Positions 18,668 through 27,268 are shown, numbered from the stretch's first letter. The stretch: DNA of 64,000 nt from an uncultured Holophagaceae bacterium (GCA_903884655.1 CAISFO010000022.1:1-64000), one strand, 5' to 3'. Notes: generated by a model not told the origin, from the sequence alone. Translations and numbers: made by a program.

Positions 18668-18690
18668 TGGTTGGGGAGGAAGAATTCCCT
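18668..18690 (-). repeat. tRNA-Gln 3'-end remnant (att-like)
   Basis: TGGTTGGGGAGGAAG here is identical to the 3' end (with CCA) of the tRNA-Gln gene at 18938-18952. The match continues as ATTC and CCCTC after one mismatch and a 3-base gap. Same orientation, 270 bases downstream of the tRNA. This is the arrangement left by an element that once used the tRNA 3' end as attachment site, or by a decayed second tRNA. Confidence 0.6.
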
Positions 18691-18911
18691 CCGCGTCAAC
18701 GTGCGGGTAACGCTCCGGCAGCATGAATCACTTCCAAGGCGCTGATCCGTTCCGCCAGTCCACGGACTGCCTATTCGGTCGCCATCATTCGCCAAGGGGG
18801 AAGTAGGACTCAGCGTGCTGCACGCGCTGGCCCCGAAGGGGCGAGGGCCATTGGCCCGAGTCAGCCTGCCCGCGATTCTGTGACTTCGAATCCTTCCTGC
18901 GCTCCCCGACG
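18691..18911. other. Gene-free stretch between kinase gene and tRNA-Gln
   Basis: No supported ORF. It holds the REP-like repeat copy 2 and otherwise unremarkable sequence. Together with the flanking tRNA-Gln end repeats it may be the scar of a small lost element. Confidence 0.45.
18837..18863. repeat. REP-like palindromic repeat, copy 2
   Basis: The arms AGGGGCGAGGGCC and GGCCCGAGTCA are identical to those at 14722-14748 with loop ATT in place of GGA. An adjoining CGTGCTGCACGCG palindrome and a TAGGAC segment (also near copy 1) suggest a larger shared unit. Confidence 0.7.
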
Positions 18912-18912
18912 C

Positions 18913-18938
18913 AAATGGCCGCCTGACGGCGGCCATTT
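18913..18938 (-). terminator. Terminator downstream of tRNA-Gln
   Basis: AAATGGCCGCC / GGCGGCCATTT with a 4-base loop, immediately after the tRNA CCA end. It is symmetric and could act on either strand. Confidence 0.8.
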
Positions 18939-18940
18939 GG

Positions 18941-19013
18941 TTGGGGAGGAAGGATTCGAACCCTCGGTACGCAGGATCAAAACCTGCTGCCTTACCACTT
19001 GGCTACTCCCCAA
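18941..19013 (-). tRNA. tRNA-Gln (anticodon TTG)
   Basis: The cloverleaf is complete: 7-bp acceptor TTGGGGA/TCCCCAA, D arm with AGCCAAGTGGTAAGGC, anticodon stem GCAGG/CCTGC around loop TTTTGAT, and T arm GAGGGTTCGAATCCTTC with one wobble. CCA is encoded at 18940-18938. Confidence 0.95.
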
Positions 19014-19069
19014 GCGCAAAGGCAAGCATAGCGCGGGTTCGCGCCTGGCCCAAGCAGGAGCTTCGGGCC

Positions 19070-19429
19070 TCAGGATCCAGACTTGGGCGTAAAGCCGAAT
19101 TCCTCGACGCCCAGCAGATCGGGTCGGACCTGGACGGATTCCCCTCGTTCGATCCGGCTGATGGCCTTCCGGCCCGTGGCTGTTTCATAAGCCAGCAGCA
19201 CCTTTTCTTCGATCTGTTCGCGCAGCTCGTTGTTCAAGGGGTAGGCGATGTCCTTGAAGCTGCCGTCCCGTTTGCGACGGCTGGGCATGGCCACGAAGAA
19301 GCCATCCTCGCCTTCCACCACGCGCAGGTCCCCCACCAGGAAGCAGTCCTCGATGACCAGGGCTGCGAAGGCCTTGAGCTTGTCGTCGCCGTCCACCTTG
19401 GTGATCCGGATATCGGTGATGTTGAACAT
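19070..19429 (-). CDS. spoVG: SpoVG-family regulator
   Basis: A 119-aa protein. MFNITDIRITKVDGDDKLKA, the VEGEDGFFVAMPSRRKRDGS core and FKDIAYPLNNELRE are diagnostic of SpoVG, a small site-specific DNA/RNA-binding regulator first known from Bacillus septation and also found in non-sporulating bacteria. Canonical SpoVG is about 85-97 aa; here roughly 25 extra residues follow (RIERGESVQVRPDLLGVEEF). There is no sporulation context. Confidence 0.92.
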   Translation of the reverse strand: MFNITDIRITKVDGDDKLKAFAALVIEDCFLVGDLRVVEGEDGFFVAMPSRRKRDGSFKDIAYPLNNELREQIEEKVLLAYETATGRKAISRIERGESVQVRPDLLGVEEFGFTPKSGS

Positions 19430-19483
19430 GGGCAGCCCTCAGTCTTCAGTCCCCAGCCTCAAGGGGCAGGGACAACCTTCAGG

Positions 19484-20149
19484 TTAGCCGATCTCGATCC
19501 AGCCCCACTGGCGGCCGGTGGTTTCGCCCCGGCGATAGGAATAGAGCATGTCCGGGCGGCAGACCGTGCAGAGGGGCACGCTGCCCTCCCGGGCCGGAGC
19601 CAGCCCCAGGTCCAGGGCCTGGGCCCGCAGAAGACCGTGCAGGTCCAAGTGGGCCTTGCCCGTGGGGCCTTCGCTGCGCAGCTCCTCCCGCCAGGCCGGA
19701 TCTTGTCGGGCGGCCTCGACGACTTCGGGTCCCACTTCGAAATGACAGGCCTGGATGGCGGGGCCGAAGGCCCACACCAGGTCTGCGGGTCGCCCCCCAA
19801 GGGCCTGGTAGCGGGCCACACCCCGGCGCAGGATCCCCCCGCCGGGTTCCAAATCCCCATGACCGGTGGCACCCCGCCAGCCCGCGTGCAGGGCTGCGAC
19901 CCAGGGAGTCTCGTCGCCCAGGTTCCCGGCCAGCAGGATCGGCACACAATCGGCCACCCGCACGCCGATGCGCACGCCGCTCGCGGTGGTCCAGAGCCCA
20001 TCCCCATCAAGAACGGAATCACTCGCTTCCACCACACCACAGCGGTGCACCTGATTCAGGCGCCTGGGTGGCAGTGTTTCGGGTGGATCCAGCCGGGTCG
20101 AAAAGCCCCAGGACAAGGGGAAGGGGGGGCGGATCTGCGGGATCAGCAC
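19484..20149 (-). CDS. pgeF: Peptidoglycan editing factor / YfiH-type multicopper oxidase-like protein
   Basis: A 221-aa protein of the YfiH/PgeF family. It has RLNQVHRCGV, the DC in RVADCVPIL, HAGWRGATGHG and the C-terminal CTVCRPDMLYSYRRGETTGR. These supply the Cys/His site of the purine nucleoside phosphorylase/laccase-like fold; PgeF removes wrongly incorporated amino acids from muropeptide precursors. A GTG at 20149, seven bases after the upstream peptidase stop, gives the normal length. The longer frame overlaps the peptidase gene. Confidence 0.88.
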   Translation of the reverse strand: MLIPQIRPPFPLSWGFSTRLDPPETLPPRRLNQVHRCGVVEASDSVLDGDGLWTTASGVRIGVRVADCVPILLAGNLGDETPWVAALHAGWRGATGHGDLEPGGGILRRGVARYQALGGRPADLVWAFGPAIQACHFEVGPEVVEAARQDPAWREELRSEGPTGKAHLDLHGLLRAQALDLGLAPAREGSVPLCTVCRPDMLYSYRRGETTGRQWGWIEIG

Positions 20150-20156
20150 GGGCCGT

Positions 20157-20990
20157 TCAGGGCCTGGAACCGAGTCGGGCTTCCATCCACTGCTTGATGC
20201 GGTTGGCATCGCCCAGGCGGGTGTACTTGCCCCAGGAGTCCAGCAGGATGATGAAGACTGGCCGGTTGGCCAGCATGGCCTGCATGACCAGACAGCGGCC
20301 CGCCTCTTCGATGTAGCCGGTCTTGGAAAGGCCGATGTCCCAGCGGCCATTGCGAACCAGGGCATTGGTGTTGGGGAACTGGATGCTCCGCCGTCCGGCC
20401 TGGATGGTGACCTGGGGACGGGTGCTGAAGTCCCGGATCTCGGGATAGTGGTAGGCGGCCTGGAGGATGCGGGCGAGGTCCCAGGCGGTAGCCACATTGC
20501 CGCTGGACAGTCCAGTGGGGTCCTCGAAGCGCGCGCCGCTGAGCCCAAGCGCCCGGGCCTTGGCGTTCATGGCCTGCACAAACGCGACCAACCCACCGGG
20601 GAAGGTGCGTCCTAGGGCGTGGGCGGCGCGGTTCTCCGAAGCCAGGAGCGCCAGCAGGAGGGCTTCTTCCCGGGGCAGAAGGGTCCCCACCGGCAGGCGG
20701 GACCGGCTGTGGCGGAGGTCATCCTTGTCGTCGTTGGTGATGGTGATCTGTTCTCGCGGATCCAGGTGGGCATCCAGCAGCACCATGGCGGTCATGAGCT
20801 TGGTCAAGGACGCGATTGGAACCGCCACCCCCGCCTGCTTTTCTAGCAGAGGCTGGCCGGTCGTCTGGTCCAGCACCAGGGCCGACGCGGATTTGAGCAT
20901 CAGGCGCGCCGGGATCGGAGTGGCGGCGCCCAGGGTCAGGCTGCTGGCCACCAGACCAACCAGCCATCGCATGCCCCTATCGAACCCCAT
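20157..20990 (-). CDS. Serine D-Ala-D-Ala peptidase, PBP7/S11 family
   Basis: A 277-aa exported peptidase with an N-terminal signal (MRWLVGLVASSLTLGAA). The SxxK motif is in PIASLTKLMTAM (about residue 62), SEN is in LLASENRAAHA and KTG is in GLSKTGYIEE, i.e. the full penicillin-binding active site. Its size and motif spacing resemble PBP7 (PbpG) endopeptidases more than carboxypeptidases with a C-terminal anchor. It cleaves peptidoglycan peptides in the periplasm. It pairs with pgeF just downstream, also a wall-related gene. Confidence 0.88.
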   Translation of the reverse strand: MGFDRGMRWLVGLVASSLTLGAATPIPARLMLKSASALVLDQTTGQPLLEKQAGVAVPIASLTKLMTAMVLLDAHLDPREQITITNDDKDDLRHSRSRLPVGTLLPREEALLLALLASENRAAHALGRTFPGGLVAFVQAMNAKARALGLSGARFEDPTGLSSGNVATAWDLARILQAAYHYPEIRDFSTRPQVTIQAGRRSIQFPNTNALVRNGRWDIGLSKTGYIEEAGRCLVMQAMLANRPVFIILLDSWGKYTRLGDANRIKQWMEARLGSRP

Positions 20991-21098
20991 GCCTGCTCCC
21001 GAAGATTTCGATGTTCAACATTGCTTCCTAGTCTATCGGATGTTTGGAGCGAATTCTTAACAGTCGTTAACAATCCATCGTTTCACCACGACATGTGC

Positions 21099-21995
21099 TC
21101 AAGGCCACAACACTGCCAGGAGGCTGAGGTCCGTGACAGCCCAGGCTCCAAGGCCACGGTACATGCCTTGCTCGTGCTGGGGATCGGTCCAGGTGCGCCA
21201 ACCCCGCAGCCAGGGAATGAGCACCGCGGCCCAGACCAGCAGGGAGGGCAGGATGGACCAGGGCGTGCGCCCCCGGGCCAGGATTCCCACCAGGAAGCAG
21301 CCATGCGCGGCCAAGGCCGCCCACAGGGACAGGGCAAGACTGCGTCCCACTCCCACTTGGATCACCAGGGTGCGGTCCTGTCGGCGGCTGTCCTCGGCCA
21401 CTTGATAGATCTGGGTCATGGGGTAGAGGCTGGCGAAGAGAAAGGCGAAGCCCAGGGCCGCCCAGAGAATGGCGCGCGTGAAGGGGCGTCCCGTCAGCGA
21501 CCAACCGGCCAGGGGGGTCAACAGGCCAAAGCCCACGCAGTTGATCAGCAGATCCCAGCCCGCCCTGGCCTTGAGACGGGGCGGCGGCACCGAATAGAGA
21601 ACACTCATGACCACGCAGGCCAGATTGATGAGGGCGAAGGGCAGCGGCAGCAGGAAGCCCAGAAGTGTGGCCGTCCCCAGCAGAACGATGGAGAAGGCCA
21701 GCAGGTGCTTCGGTGGCCTGGGGGGGGCCTTGAGGTAGCCGATGTCGCCCTCGTCCTGGTCGAAGGCACTGTTGATGGCCAGGGTTCCTCCGTTCATCAG
21801 GGCCACGAAGACGAGCCAGCCGAGGAGGGCCGAAGAAGCGGACAGTTCCACACCCACAGCCAGCAGGGTCCCGAGCAGGAAATGGGCCGTCATGATGGGC
21901 CATTCCAGGGGGCGCAGGTGCAGGAGATACGGCATGACCCGGGGGCCCAGGAGACCCTCGAAGAACCGGCGCACCGGGTAGTGCTCTGCACTCAC
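21099..21995 (-). CDS. UbiA-family prenyltransferase
   Basis: A 298-aa protein with 7-9 membrane helices. The first Asp-rich motif is N-S-A-F-DQDEGD (about residue 80) and the second region is QIYQVAEDSRRQD. UbiA enzymes transfer a prenyl chain to an aromatic or other acceptor, as in quinone or heme synthesis. The acceptor cannot be read. A GTG start at 21995 overlaps the DUF116 stop by four bases, marking it as the last gene of the Mla-containing operon. Confidence 0.85.
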   Translation of the reverse strand: MSAEHYPVRRFFEGLLGPRVMPYLLHLRPLEWPIMTAHFLLGTLLAVGVELSASSALLGWLVFVALMNGGTLAINSAFDQDEGDIGYLKAPPRPPKHLLAFSIVLLGTATLLGFLLPLPFALINLACVVMSVLYSVPPPRLKARAGWDLLINCVGFGLLTPLAGWSLTGRPFTRAILWAALGFAFLFASLYPMTQIYQVAEDSRRQDRTLVIQVGVGRSLALSLWAALAAHGCFLVGILARGRTPWSILPSLLVWAAVLIPWLRGWRTWTDPQHEQGMYRGLGAWAVTDLSLLAVLWP

Positions 21996-22783
21996 GCAAT
22001 ATCCCCTTCGCGCCGCAGGGGGAGGATCTCGGCGGAAGACCGGCGGGGTTCCACCAGGGCTTCCATGGCCGCCAGGAGGTGCGAGATGCTGAAGTCCGTG
22101 TCGACGCACATGCCGTGGGGCAGGGACAGCGGAATCACGTAGGAGGGGATCTCGGGCAGCTTGGTCAGGCCCTTCAGCAGCCGGTCGGTGCAGCTCACGG
22201 CCACGATCAGATCGGGCCGGTGCTCCCGCGCGTCCCGGTAGGCCTTGTGGCTGCGGTTGAAGATCCGGCCCTCCCAGCGGTTCAGGAGCGCGGCGTTCAT
22301 GTAGTCGCCCACGGGGCACAGGCCGCAGTCGTAACAGGCCTCGAGCTCATCCAGGATGTCCGCCTTGCAGCGGGCCATCTGGATGCAGTGGGGTAGGAGG
22401 ATCAAGGTCCGGTGGGACCGTCGGATCCCGAAGGACTCCCGCACACGGCGGTTGTTGTAGCCGCAGAAGGAGAGGATCCAGACATCCTCAAGGCCGAATC
22501 GTCTTGCCAGAGGTCGCAGCGCGTTGGCCCAGAGGCAGTCCTGGCGGACGATGGTGGTCCGGTTGCGCAGGAATGCCTCGCCCCGCAGGAAGCTGGGCCA
22601 TGCGGCCGCCAGGGCGCCCACTCCGGCCAGCAGCCACCAGCCGCGTCCGCCAGCGTGCATGGTCGCACCGAGGAAGGCACCGGCGCCAAGAAGCAGGGGA
22701 ACACCCCGTCGAACCCAGAGAAACAACGACCCTGACTCCTCCGGCAGGGGTCCCGGAGCGGGCAGGGTCCGGAGTTCCTTCAC
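21992..22783 (-). CDS. DUF116 membrane protein
   Basis: A 263-aa protein beginning with GTG inside the end of the mlaD-like gene. Two hydrophobic segments (about residues 25-65) are followed by the DUF116 core: RTLILLPHCIQMARC, then a CYDCGLCP cysteine cluster and IVAVSCTDRLLKGL. The Cys pattern suggests metal or Fe-S binding. The function of DUF116 is not established. Its place between MlaD and UbiA genes hints at lipid or quinone metabolism. Confidence 0.8.
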   Translation of the reverse strand: MKELRTLPAPGPLPEESGSLFLWVRRGVPLLLGAGAFLGATMHAGGRGWWLLAGVGALAAAWPSFLRGEAFLRNRTTIVRQDCLWANALRPLARRFGLEDVWILSFCGYNNRRVRESFGIRRSHRTLILLPHCIQMARCKADILDELEACYDCGLCPVGDYMNAALLNRWEGRIFNRSHKAYRDAREHRPDLIVAVSCTDRLLKGLTKLPEIPSYVIPLSLPHGMCVDTDFSISHLLAAMEALVEPRRSSAEILPLRREGDIA

Positions 22784-24246
22784 TTAGCAGCTCCGGCCAG
22801 CCCCATCATCTTCTTCAGGTCGTCGTCCTTCCAGCGGAGGCCGCCGCCGAAGAAGACCGTGCGCAGGTCCTTGTTGTCGATGTCCTGCAGGCCCGCCTGA
22901 ATGTAGGCGCCTTTCCAGAACTGGTAGCTGGTGGTGAACCGGTACCGGGGGTTCGGCTTGTCATCCCGCTTGGTGAAGTCGTAGGCCAGCAGTCCAAAGC
23001 GCAGGCGATCGTCCTCCAGGGTCCGAAGCTCCACACCGGCGCCGCCCTTGCTCTCCACGATGCCGGCGGAGAAGACGGCGGGGCCCAGGCGCTTGGCGAA
23101 CTGGGCGGACACCGTGAAGGCCTGATCCGTGGTGATGGAGCGGGTGTTCTGCAGGACAGTCACCGGCTTGCCGGTCACGGGATCGATCGTGATGACGTTC
23201 TGGGTGCTCTGGCTGACCTTGCCGTCCGGTGTGGAGGCGAAGCTGAGGGCGTACCAGTAGTCCGGGCGCGGAACGATATCGAGGCTGAGGCCCACGCGGC
23301 TATCCTTGCGCTTGTCCCACTGGGCCGCGCCCATGTCGAGCCGGAAATCCATCTTGTTGAAGCCGCCCAGCAGGTTGTTCACGTTGTCCACGGCCTCGTT
23401 GATCTTCTTGACCGTGGTTTCGTCGTTCAACAGCTTGCCAATGGTGCCTTCGCCCTTGTTGATGCGGTCCGTGAGGATTTTGAGGTTGTCTGCGGTGCCC
23501 TGGAAGCTGGAAGCCAGCTTCCGCACGTCCCCCACGACGGCCTTCAACTCCGGCCGGTTCTCGTCGAGGATGGCATTGAGGTTCTTGCCCACTGCCTCGA
23601 ACTGCTGGGCCAGCTTGGGCAGCTTGTCCCGCAGGTCCGTGGTGAGGGCTTCGACATTCGCCATGGTGTTGTTGATGGCGCCGTGGTTCTCCTGGGCCAT
23701 GGACCGGAATTCGGCCGTGAGCACTCTGATGTTGTCCACGATCTCGTCCAGCTTCTGCCGGCCCTGCTCGCCTCCGATGGACTCGTTCAGGGCCTGGGTG
23801 ACGCCCTTCACGTTCGCGCCGATCTCCGAAAGGGTCGTCATGAGGTTATCGAGGCTGACCCCGGCCTTGCTGGGCAGGGGGACGCCTTCGGGGAAAGGCC
23901 CTTTGGCGCTATGGCCAGGGTCGAGATCGACAAACTTCTCCCCCAGGATGCCGATGGAACCAAGAGAGACGTTCGCGTCCCCATAGATCGGGACATCCTT
24001 CGACAGGCCGAAAGCCACGTGAGCTTTGCCGTTCTCGAGGGTGATGGTGCGGACTTCGCCCACCTTCACCCCCGCGATCAGAACCTTGCTTTGCAGGGAC
24101 AGTCCCGCCACCGTGTCGAAAATGGTGAAGCGGTCTGATTGGTTGCGTTTCGCGCCCAGTTCCAGCTTCTCGGTGCGGAAGATCAGCACGCCCATCAGGA
24201 CGATGGAGCTGGTGAAAAAGAGGCCGACCTTGGTTTCCAGCTTCAT
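22780..24246 (-). CDS. MlaD-like MCE protein with barrel-like C-terminus
   Basis: A 488-aa protein. MKLETKVGLFFTSSIVLMGVLIF is the single membrane anchor. The MCE domain follows (DTVAGLSLQSKVLIAGVKVG; SLGSIGILGEKFVDLDPG). A long helical stretch to about residue 300 is rich in Asn/Leu heptads. The last ~170 residues are beta-rich with alternating aromatics (YRFTTSYQFWKGAYIQAGLQ; GGGLRWKDD), like outer-membrane strands. It would shuttle phospholipids between membranes with MlaE and MlaF. ATG overlaps the mlaF stop. E. coli MlaD is only about 183 aa. Confidence 0.88.
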   Translation of the reverse strand: MKLETKVGLFFTSSIVLMGVLIFRTEKLELGAKRNQSDRFTIFDTVAGLSLQSKVLIAGVKVGEVRTITLENGKAHVAFGLSKDVPIYGDANVSLGSIGILGEKFVDLDPGHSAKGPFPEGVPLPSKAGVSLDNLMTTLSEIGANVKGVTQALNESIGGEQGRQKLDEIVDNIRVLTAEFRSMAQENHGAINNTMANVEALTTDLRDKLPKLAQQFEAVGKNLNAILDENRPELKAVVGDVRKLASSFQGTADNLKILTDRINKGEGTIGKLLNDETTVKKINEAVDNVNNLLGGFNKMDFRLDMGAAQWDKRKDSRVGLSLDIVPRPDYWYALSFASTPDGKVSQSTQNVITIDPVTGKPVTVLQNTRSITTDQAFTVSAQFAKRLGPAVFSAGIVESKGGAGVELRTLEDDRLRFGLLAYDFTKRDDKPNPRYRFTTSYQFWKGAYIQAGLQDIDNKDLRTVFFGGGLRWKDDDLKKMMGLAGAAK

Positions 24247-25034
24247 GCGTGGGCCTCCTTGGGTATTCGCTTGGGCGGGGGCGGGTCCAGAAGGAACGGA
24301 CCATCCGCATCGCCCCGCAGGAACTGCTGGATGACGGGATTTGGATTGACCTTGAAGACTTCGGGAGCTTCGCAGGCGAGGCACTCCCCACGGAAGAGCA
24401 GGGCGATGCGATCGGCGATCTCGAAGGCGGACTTGAGGTCGTGGGTGATGGTGATGCTGGTGATGCCAAGTTCGTGCTTGAGGTCGAGGATGATGCGGCC
24501 GATGACATCGGTCATCACGGGATCGAGGCCCGTGGTGGGCTCGTCGAACAGCAGGATCTTGGGCTTGAGGGCGATGGCCCGGGCAAACCCCACGCGGCGC
24601 TTCATGCCGCCCGACAGCTCAGCGGGCTTCAGCTTTTCGGTCTCCTTCATGCCCACCATGGTCAGGCACTCTTCGACCCTGGCCCGGATCTCGGCCTCCG
24701 TCATCTTGTGGTGGCGGCGGAGCCCGAACGCCACGTTCTCAAAGACAGTCATGGAATCGAACAGGGCGGCCATCTGGAAGCACATGCCGATGCTCTGCCG
24801 GACGGTGAAGAGCTCATCTCGCGACAACTGGGCGATGATCTTGCCTTCGACCGCCACATAGCCTGAGTCGGGGGTCAGAAGTCCCATGATGTTGCGGAGC
24901 AGGACCGTCTTGCCGGTGCCTGAGCCGCCGAGGACCACCAGGCTTTCGCCCTCCTCCACCTGGAGGTTCACGTTGGACAGGACCACCTTCGGTCCGAAGG
25001 CCTTGGAAAGGTTGACGACATCGATCACGGCCAT
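24243..25034 (-). CDS. mlaF: Mla-type ABC transporter ATPase
   Basis: A 263-aa ATPase with Walker A GGSGTGKT, signature LSGGMKRRVGFARA, Walker B ILLFDEPTTGLDP and the switch His in ITITHD. The sequence style (FQMAALFDSMTVFENVAF) is that of MlaF, the energy-coupling subunit of the phospholipid transporter. It starts 5 bases after mlaE and overlaps the MCE gene. Confidence 0.93.
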   Translation of the reverse strand: MAVIDVVNLSKAFGPKVVLSNVNLQVEEGESLVVLGGSGTGKTVLLRNIMGLLTPDSGYVAVEGKIIAQLSRDELFTVRQSIGMCFQMAALFDSMTVFENVAFGLRRHHKMTEAEIRARVEECLTMVGMKETEKLKPAELSGGMKRRVGFARAIALKPKILLFDEPTTGLDPVMTDVIGRIILDLKHELGITSITITHDLKSAFEIADRIALLFRGECLACEAPEVFKVNPNPVIQQFLRGDADGPFLLDPPPPKRIPKEAHA

Positions 25035-25039
25035 AGTCG

Positions 25040-25816
25040 TCAGACCAGCAGAAGCTTGGTGAGGAAGAAATCGGAAATCAGGATCCACAGCGAACTGGTC
25101 ACCACGCTGCTGGTGGGGGCGTTACCCACGCCCTCGGCCCCGCCCTGGGTGCGGTAGCCCTTCCAGCACCCGACCAGGGCGATGATCGTCCCGAACACCA
25201 GCGCCTTGTAGATGGCGATGCGGAGATCCTTGAAGGCCAGAAGCTTGTAGAACTCGTTGCCGTAGACGTAGGCGCTCTGGCCCTCCACTCCGACCAGGAT
25301 GAGGTAGCCGCCCCAGAAGCCGATGTACACGGACACCACGGTCAGCAGAGGGACCACCACCATGGACGCGAGGAGCCGCGGCACGAAGAGGTAGTGGATG
25401 GGGTCCGTGGCCAGGCACTCGAGGGCGTCGATCTGCTCGGTGACCTGCATGGTGCCGAGCTCGGCGGCCATGGCAGAGCCGATGCGCCCGGCGAGCATGA
25501 GCCCCGTGATGACCGGAGCCAGTTCCCGCATGACCGCCAGGCCTTCGACCTGGGAGGCCAAGCCCTCGGCCTGGAACTGCTTGAACCCGAAGGCCAGCTG
25601 GACCGCAAACACCATGCTCACCGCCAGACTCGTGAGCACCACCACCGGGATCGAGTTCACACCCACGGACTGGAACTGGTTCAGGAGGTTTTTGCCATCA
25701 AAGGGTCGCTTGAAGACGGCGGCAAAGGCCCGACCCGCGAGGACCGCAAAGTCACCGAAGGTGTCCGTGGCCTTCAGTACACCCGCGCCTACTTTGTCGA
25801 ATACAGCCAGGACCAT
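25040..25816 (-). CDS. mlaE: Mla-type ABC transporter permease
   Basis: A 258-aa integral membrane protein. SLAVSMVFAVQLAFGFKQF, the highly conserved ELAPVITGLMLAGRIGSAMAAELGTM region, EQIDALECLATDP and PRLLASMVVVPLL are typical of MlaE/YrbE. First gene of the operon mlaE-mlaF-mlaD-DUF116-ubiA. Confidence 0.94.
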   Translation of the reverse strand: MVLAVFDKVGAGVLKATDTFGDFAVLAGRAFAAVFKRPFDGKNLLNQFQSVGVNSIPVVVLTSLAVSMVFAVQLAFGFKQFQAEGLASQVEGLAVMRELAPVITGLMLAGRIGSAMAAELGTMQVTEQIDALECLATDPIHYLFVPRLLASMVVVPLLTVVSVYIGFWGGYLILVGVEGQSAYVYGNEFYKLLAFKDLRIAIYKALVFGTIIALVGCWKGYRTQGGAEGVGNAPTSSVVTSSLWILISDFFLTKLLLV

Positions 25817-25846
25817 GGGGCTCCGAACCTAAAGGATCAGCTTACC

Positions 25847-27241
25847 CTAGGTGCCGACCTCCCTCCTCTGCCTTGATCGGAATCGGGAAGCGGACCCTTC
25901 CCGGTTCACTTGCGGGGAGCGGCTGAGGGCGATGGCATCGGCTGGGACATCCTTCGTGATGGTGGCGCCGGCGCCGATCATGGCGCCGTCCCCGATGACC
26001 ACCGGAGCCACCAGCTGGGTGTCCGATCCCACGAAGACGTTCCGCCCGATGGTGGTGCGGTGCTTCTGGGTGCCGTCGTAGTTGCAGGTGATGACGCCCG
26101 CTCCGATGTTGGTGCCTTCACCGATCTCCGTATCCCCAAGGTAGGTCAAGTGGTTGGCCTTGGCGCCCCGGTGGAGCCTGGCCTTCTTGGTCTCGACAAA
26201 ATTCCCGATGTGGACACCTTCGGCCAGATCCGTGCCTTCCCGCAACCGGGCAAAGGGCCCCACGGCGGAACCCGAGCCCACCTGGGCCAGCTCGATGACG
26301 CAGTAGGGTCGGATCTGCACGTCCTCTCCCACCACCGCATCCGAGATCACGGTGCCCTGGCCGATGCGGCAGCCTGCCCCGATCCACACGGCGCCCTCCA
26401 TCCGCACTCCGGGCTCCAACAGCACGTCACTGGCCAGTTGCACGCGGGGTCCGATCAGGGTGCTGTCCGGGTGCAGGAAGGTCACTCCCTCCGCCATCCA
26501 GGACTGCTGGATCCGGCGCTGGGCCGCCGCCTGGATCATCGCCTGGTCCTGCCGGGAATTCATACCGGCCAATTCCTCGGGAGCACAGGCTTCGACCGTG
26601 ACCGGAACCTCCTGGGCCACTGCCGCCACGGCGTCGGTGAGGTAGTACTCCTTCTGGGCGTTGTCGTTGGTCAATTCCAGCAGGGCCTTCCTCAGGGCGG
26701 GCCAGGGCAGGGCGTAGGCACCCCCGTTCACGCGCTGGATGGCCAGCTGTTCCGGAGTGGCGTCCTTGGCTTCCACGAGTCCCGCCAGGCGGCCATCGGA
26801 GTGCTGAAGCACCCGGCCATAGGACCCCGGTGTGGGCAGGTCCATGGCCAACAGCAGCGCCTTTGCAGCACAGAGGTGGCCCACGGTGGCGGCAGAAGTG
26901 AGGGGCACGTCGCCGCAAAGAATGACCACCTGGCTGGCTGCGAGGCGATCCAGCTCGGGAATGCAGGCCTGGAGGGCGTGCCCGGTACCCAGGGGATGTC
27001 CCTGGTCGACGGTCGTGACGGGGCAGGGCAGGAGGCCGGCCTTCTGCCAGGCTTCCAGGGCGGCCAGGACCTTCTCTTTCCCGTGGTGGACCACCACCAC
27101 GGCCCCACCCAGACCTGGTGGCAGTGCGCGGAGAACCCACAGCAGCGAAGGATCCCCGAGGATCGGATGCAGGACCTTCGGGAGCCGGGATTTCATGCGG
27201 GTCCCAAGGCCCGCCGCCAGGATCACTGCCACCGTGGTCAT
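25847..27241 (-). CDS. glmU: Bifunctional UDP-GlcNAc pyrophosphorylase / GlcN-1-P acetyltransferase
   Basis: A 464-aa protein with both GlmU domains. Uridylyltransferase: LAAGLGTRMKSRLPKVLHP, QGHPLGTGHAL and ILCGDVPL. Left-handed beta-helix acetyltransferase: repeats such as GVRMEGAVWIGAGCRIGQGT, ARLHRGAKANHLTYLGD and NIGAGVITCNYDGTQKH. It makes UDP-GlcNAc for peptidoglycan and LPS. The C-terminus is slightly shortened after AIALSRSPQ relative to many GlmU proteins. Confidence 0.96.
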   Translation of the reverse strand: MTTVAVILAAGLGTRMKSRLPKVLHPILGDPSLLWVLRALPPGLGGAVVVVHHGKEKVLAALEAWQKAGLLPCPVTTVDQGHPLGTGHALQACIPELDRLAASQVVILCGDVPLTSAATVGHLCAAKALLLAMDLPTPGSYGRVLQHSDGRLAGLVEAKDATPEQLAIQRVNGGAYALPWPALRKALLELTNDNAQKEYYLTDAVAAVAQEVPVTVEACAPEELAGMNSRQDQAMIQAAAQRRIQQSWMAEGVTFLHPDSTLIGPRVQLASDVLLEPGVRMEGAVWIGAGCRIGQGTVISDAVVGEDVQIRPYCVIELAQVGSGSAVGPFARLREGTDLAEGVHIGNFVETKKARLHRGAKANHLTYLGDTEIGEGTNIGAGVITCNYDGTQKHRTTIGRNVFVGSDTQLVAPVVIGDGAMIGAGATITKDVPADAIALSRSPQVNREGSASRFRSRQRREVGT

Positions 27242-27268
27242 GCCACCTCCCTTGAAGCGTCTACCAGC

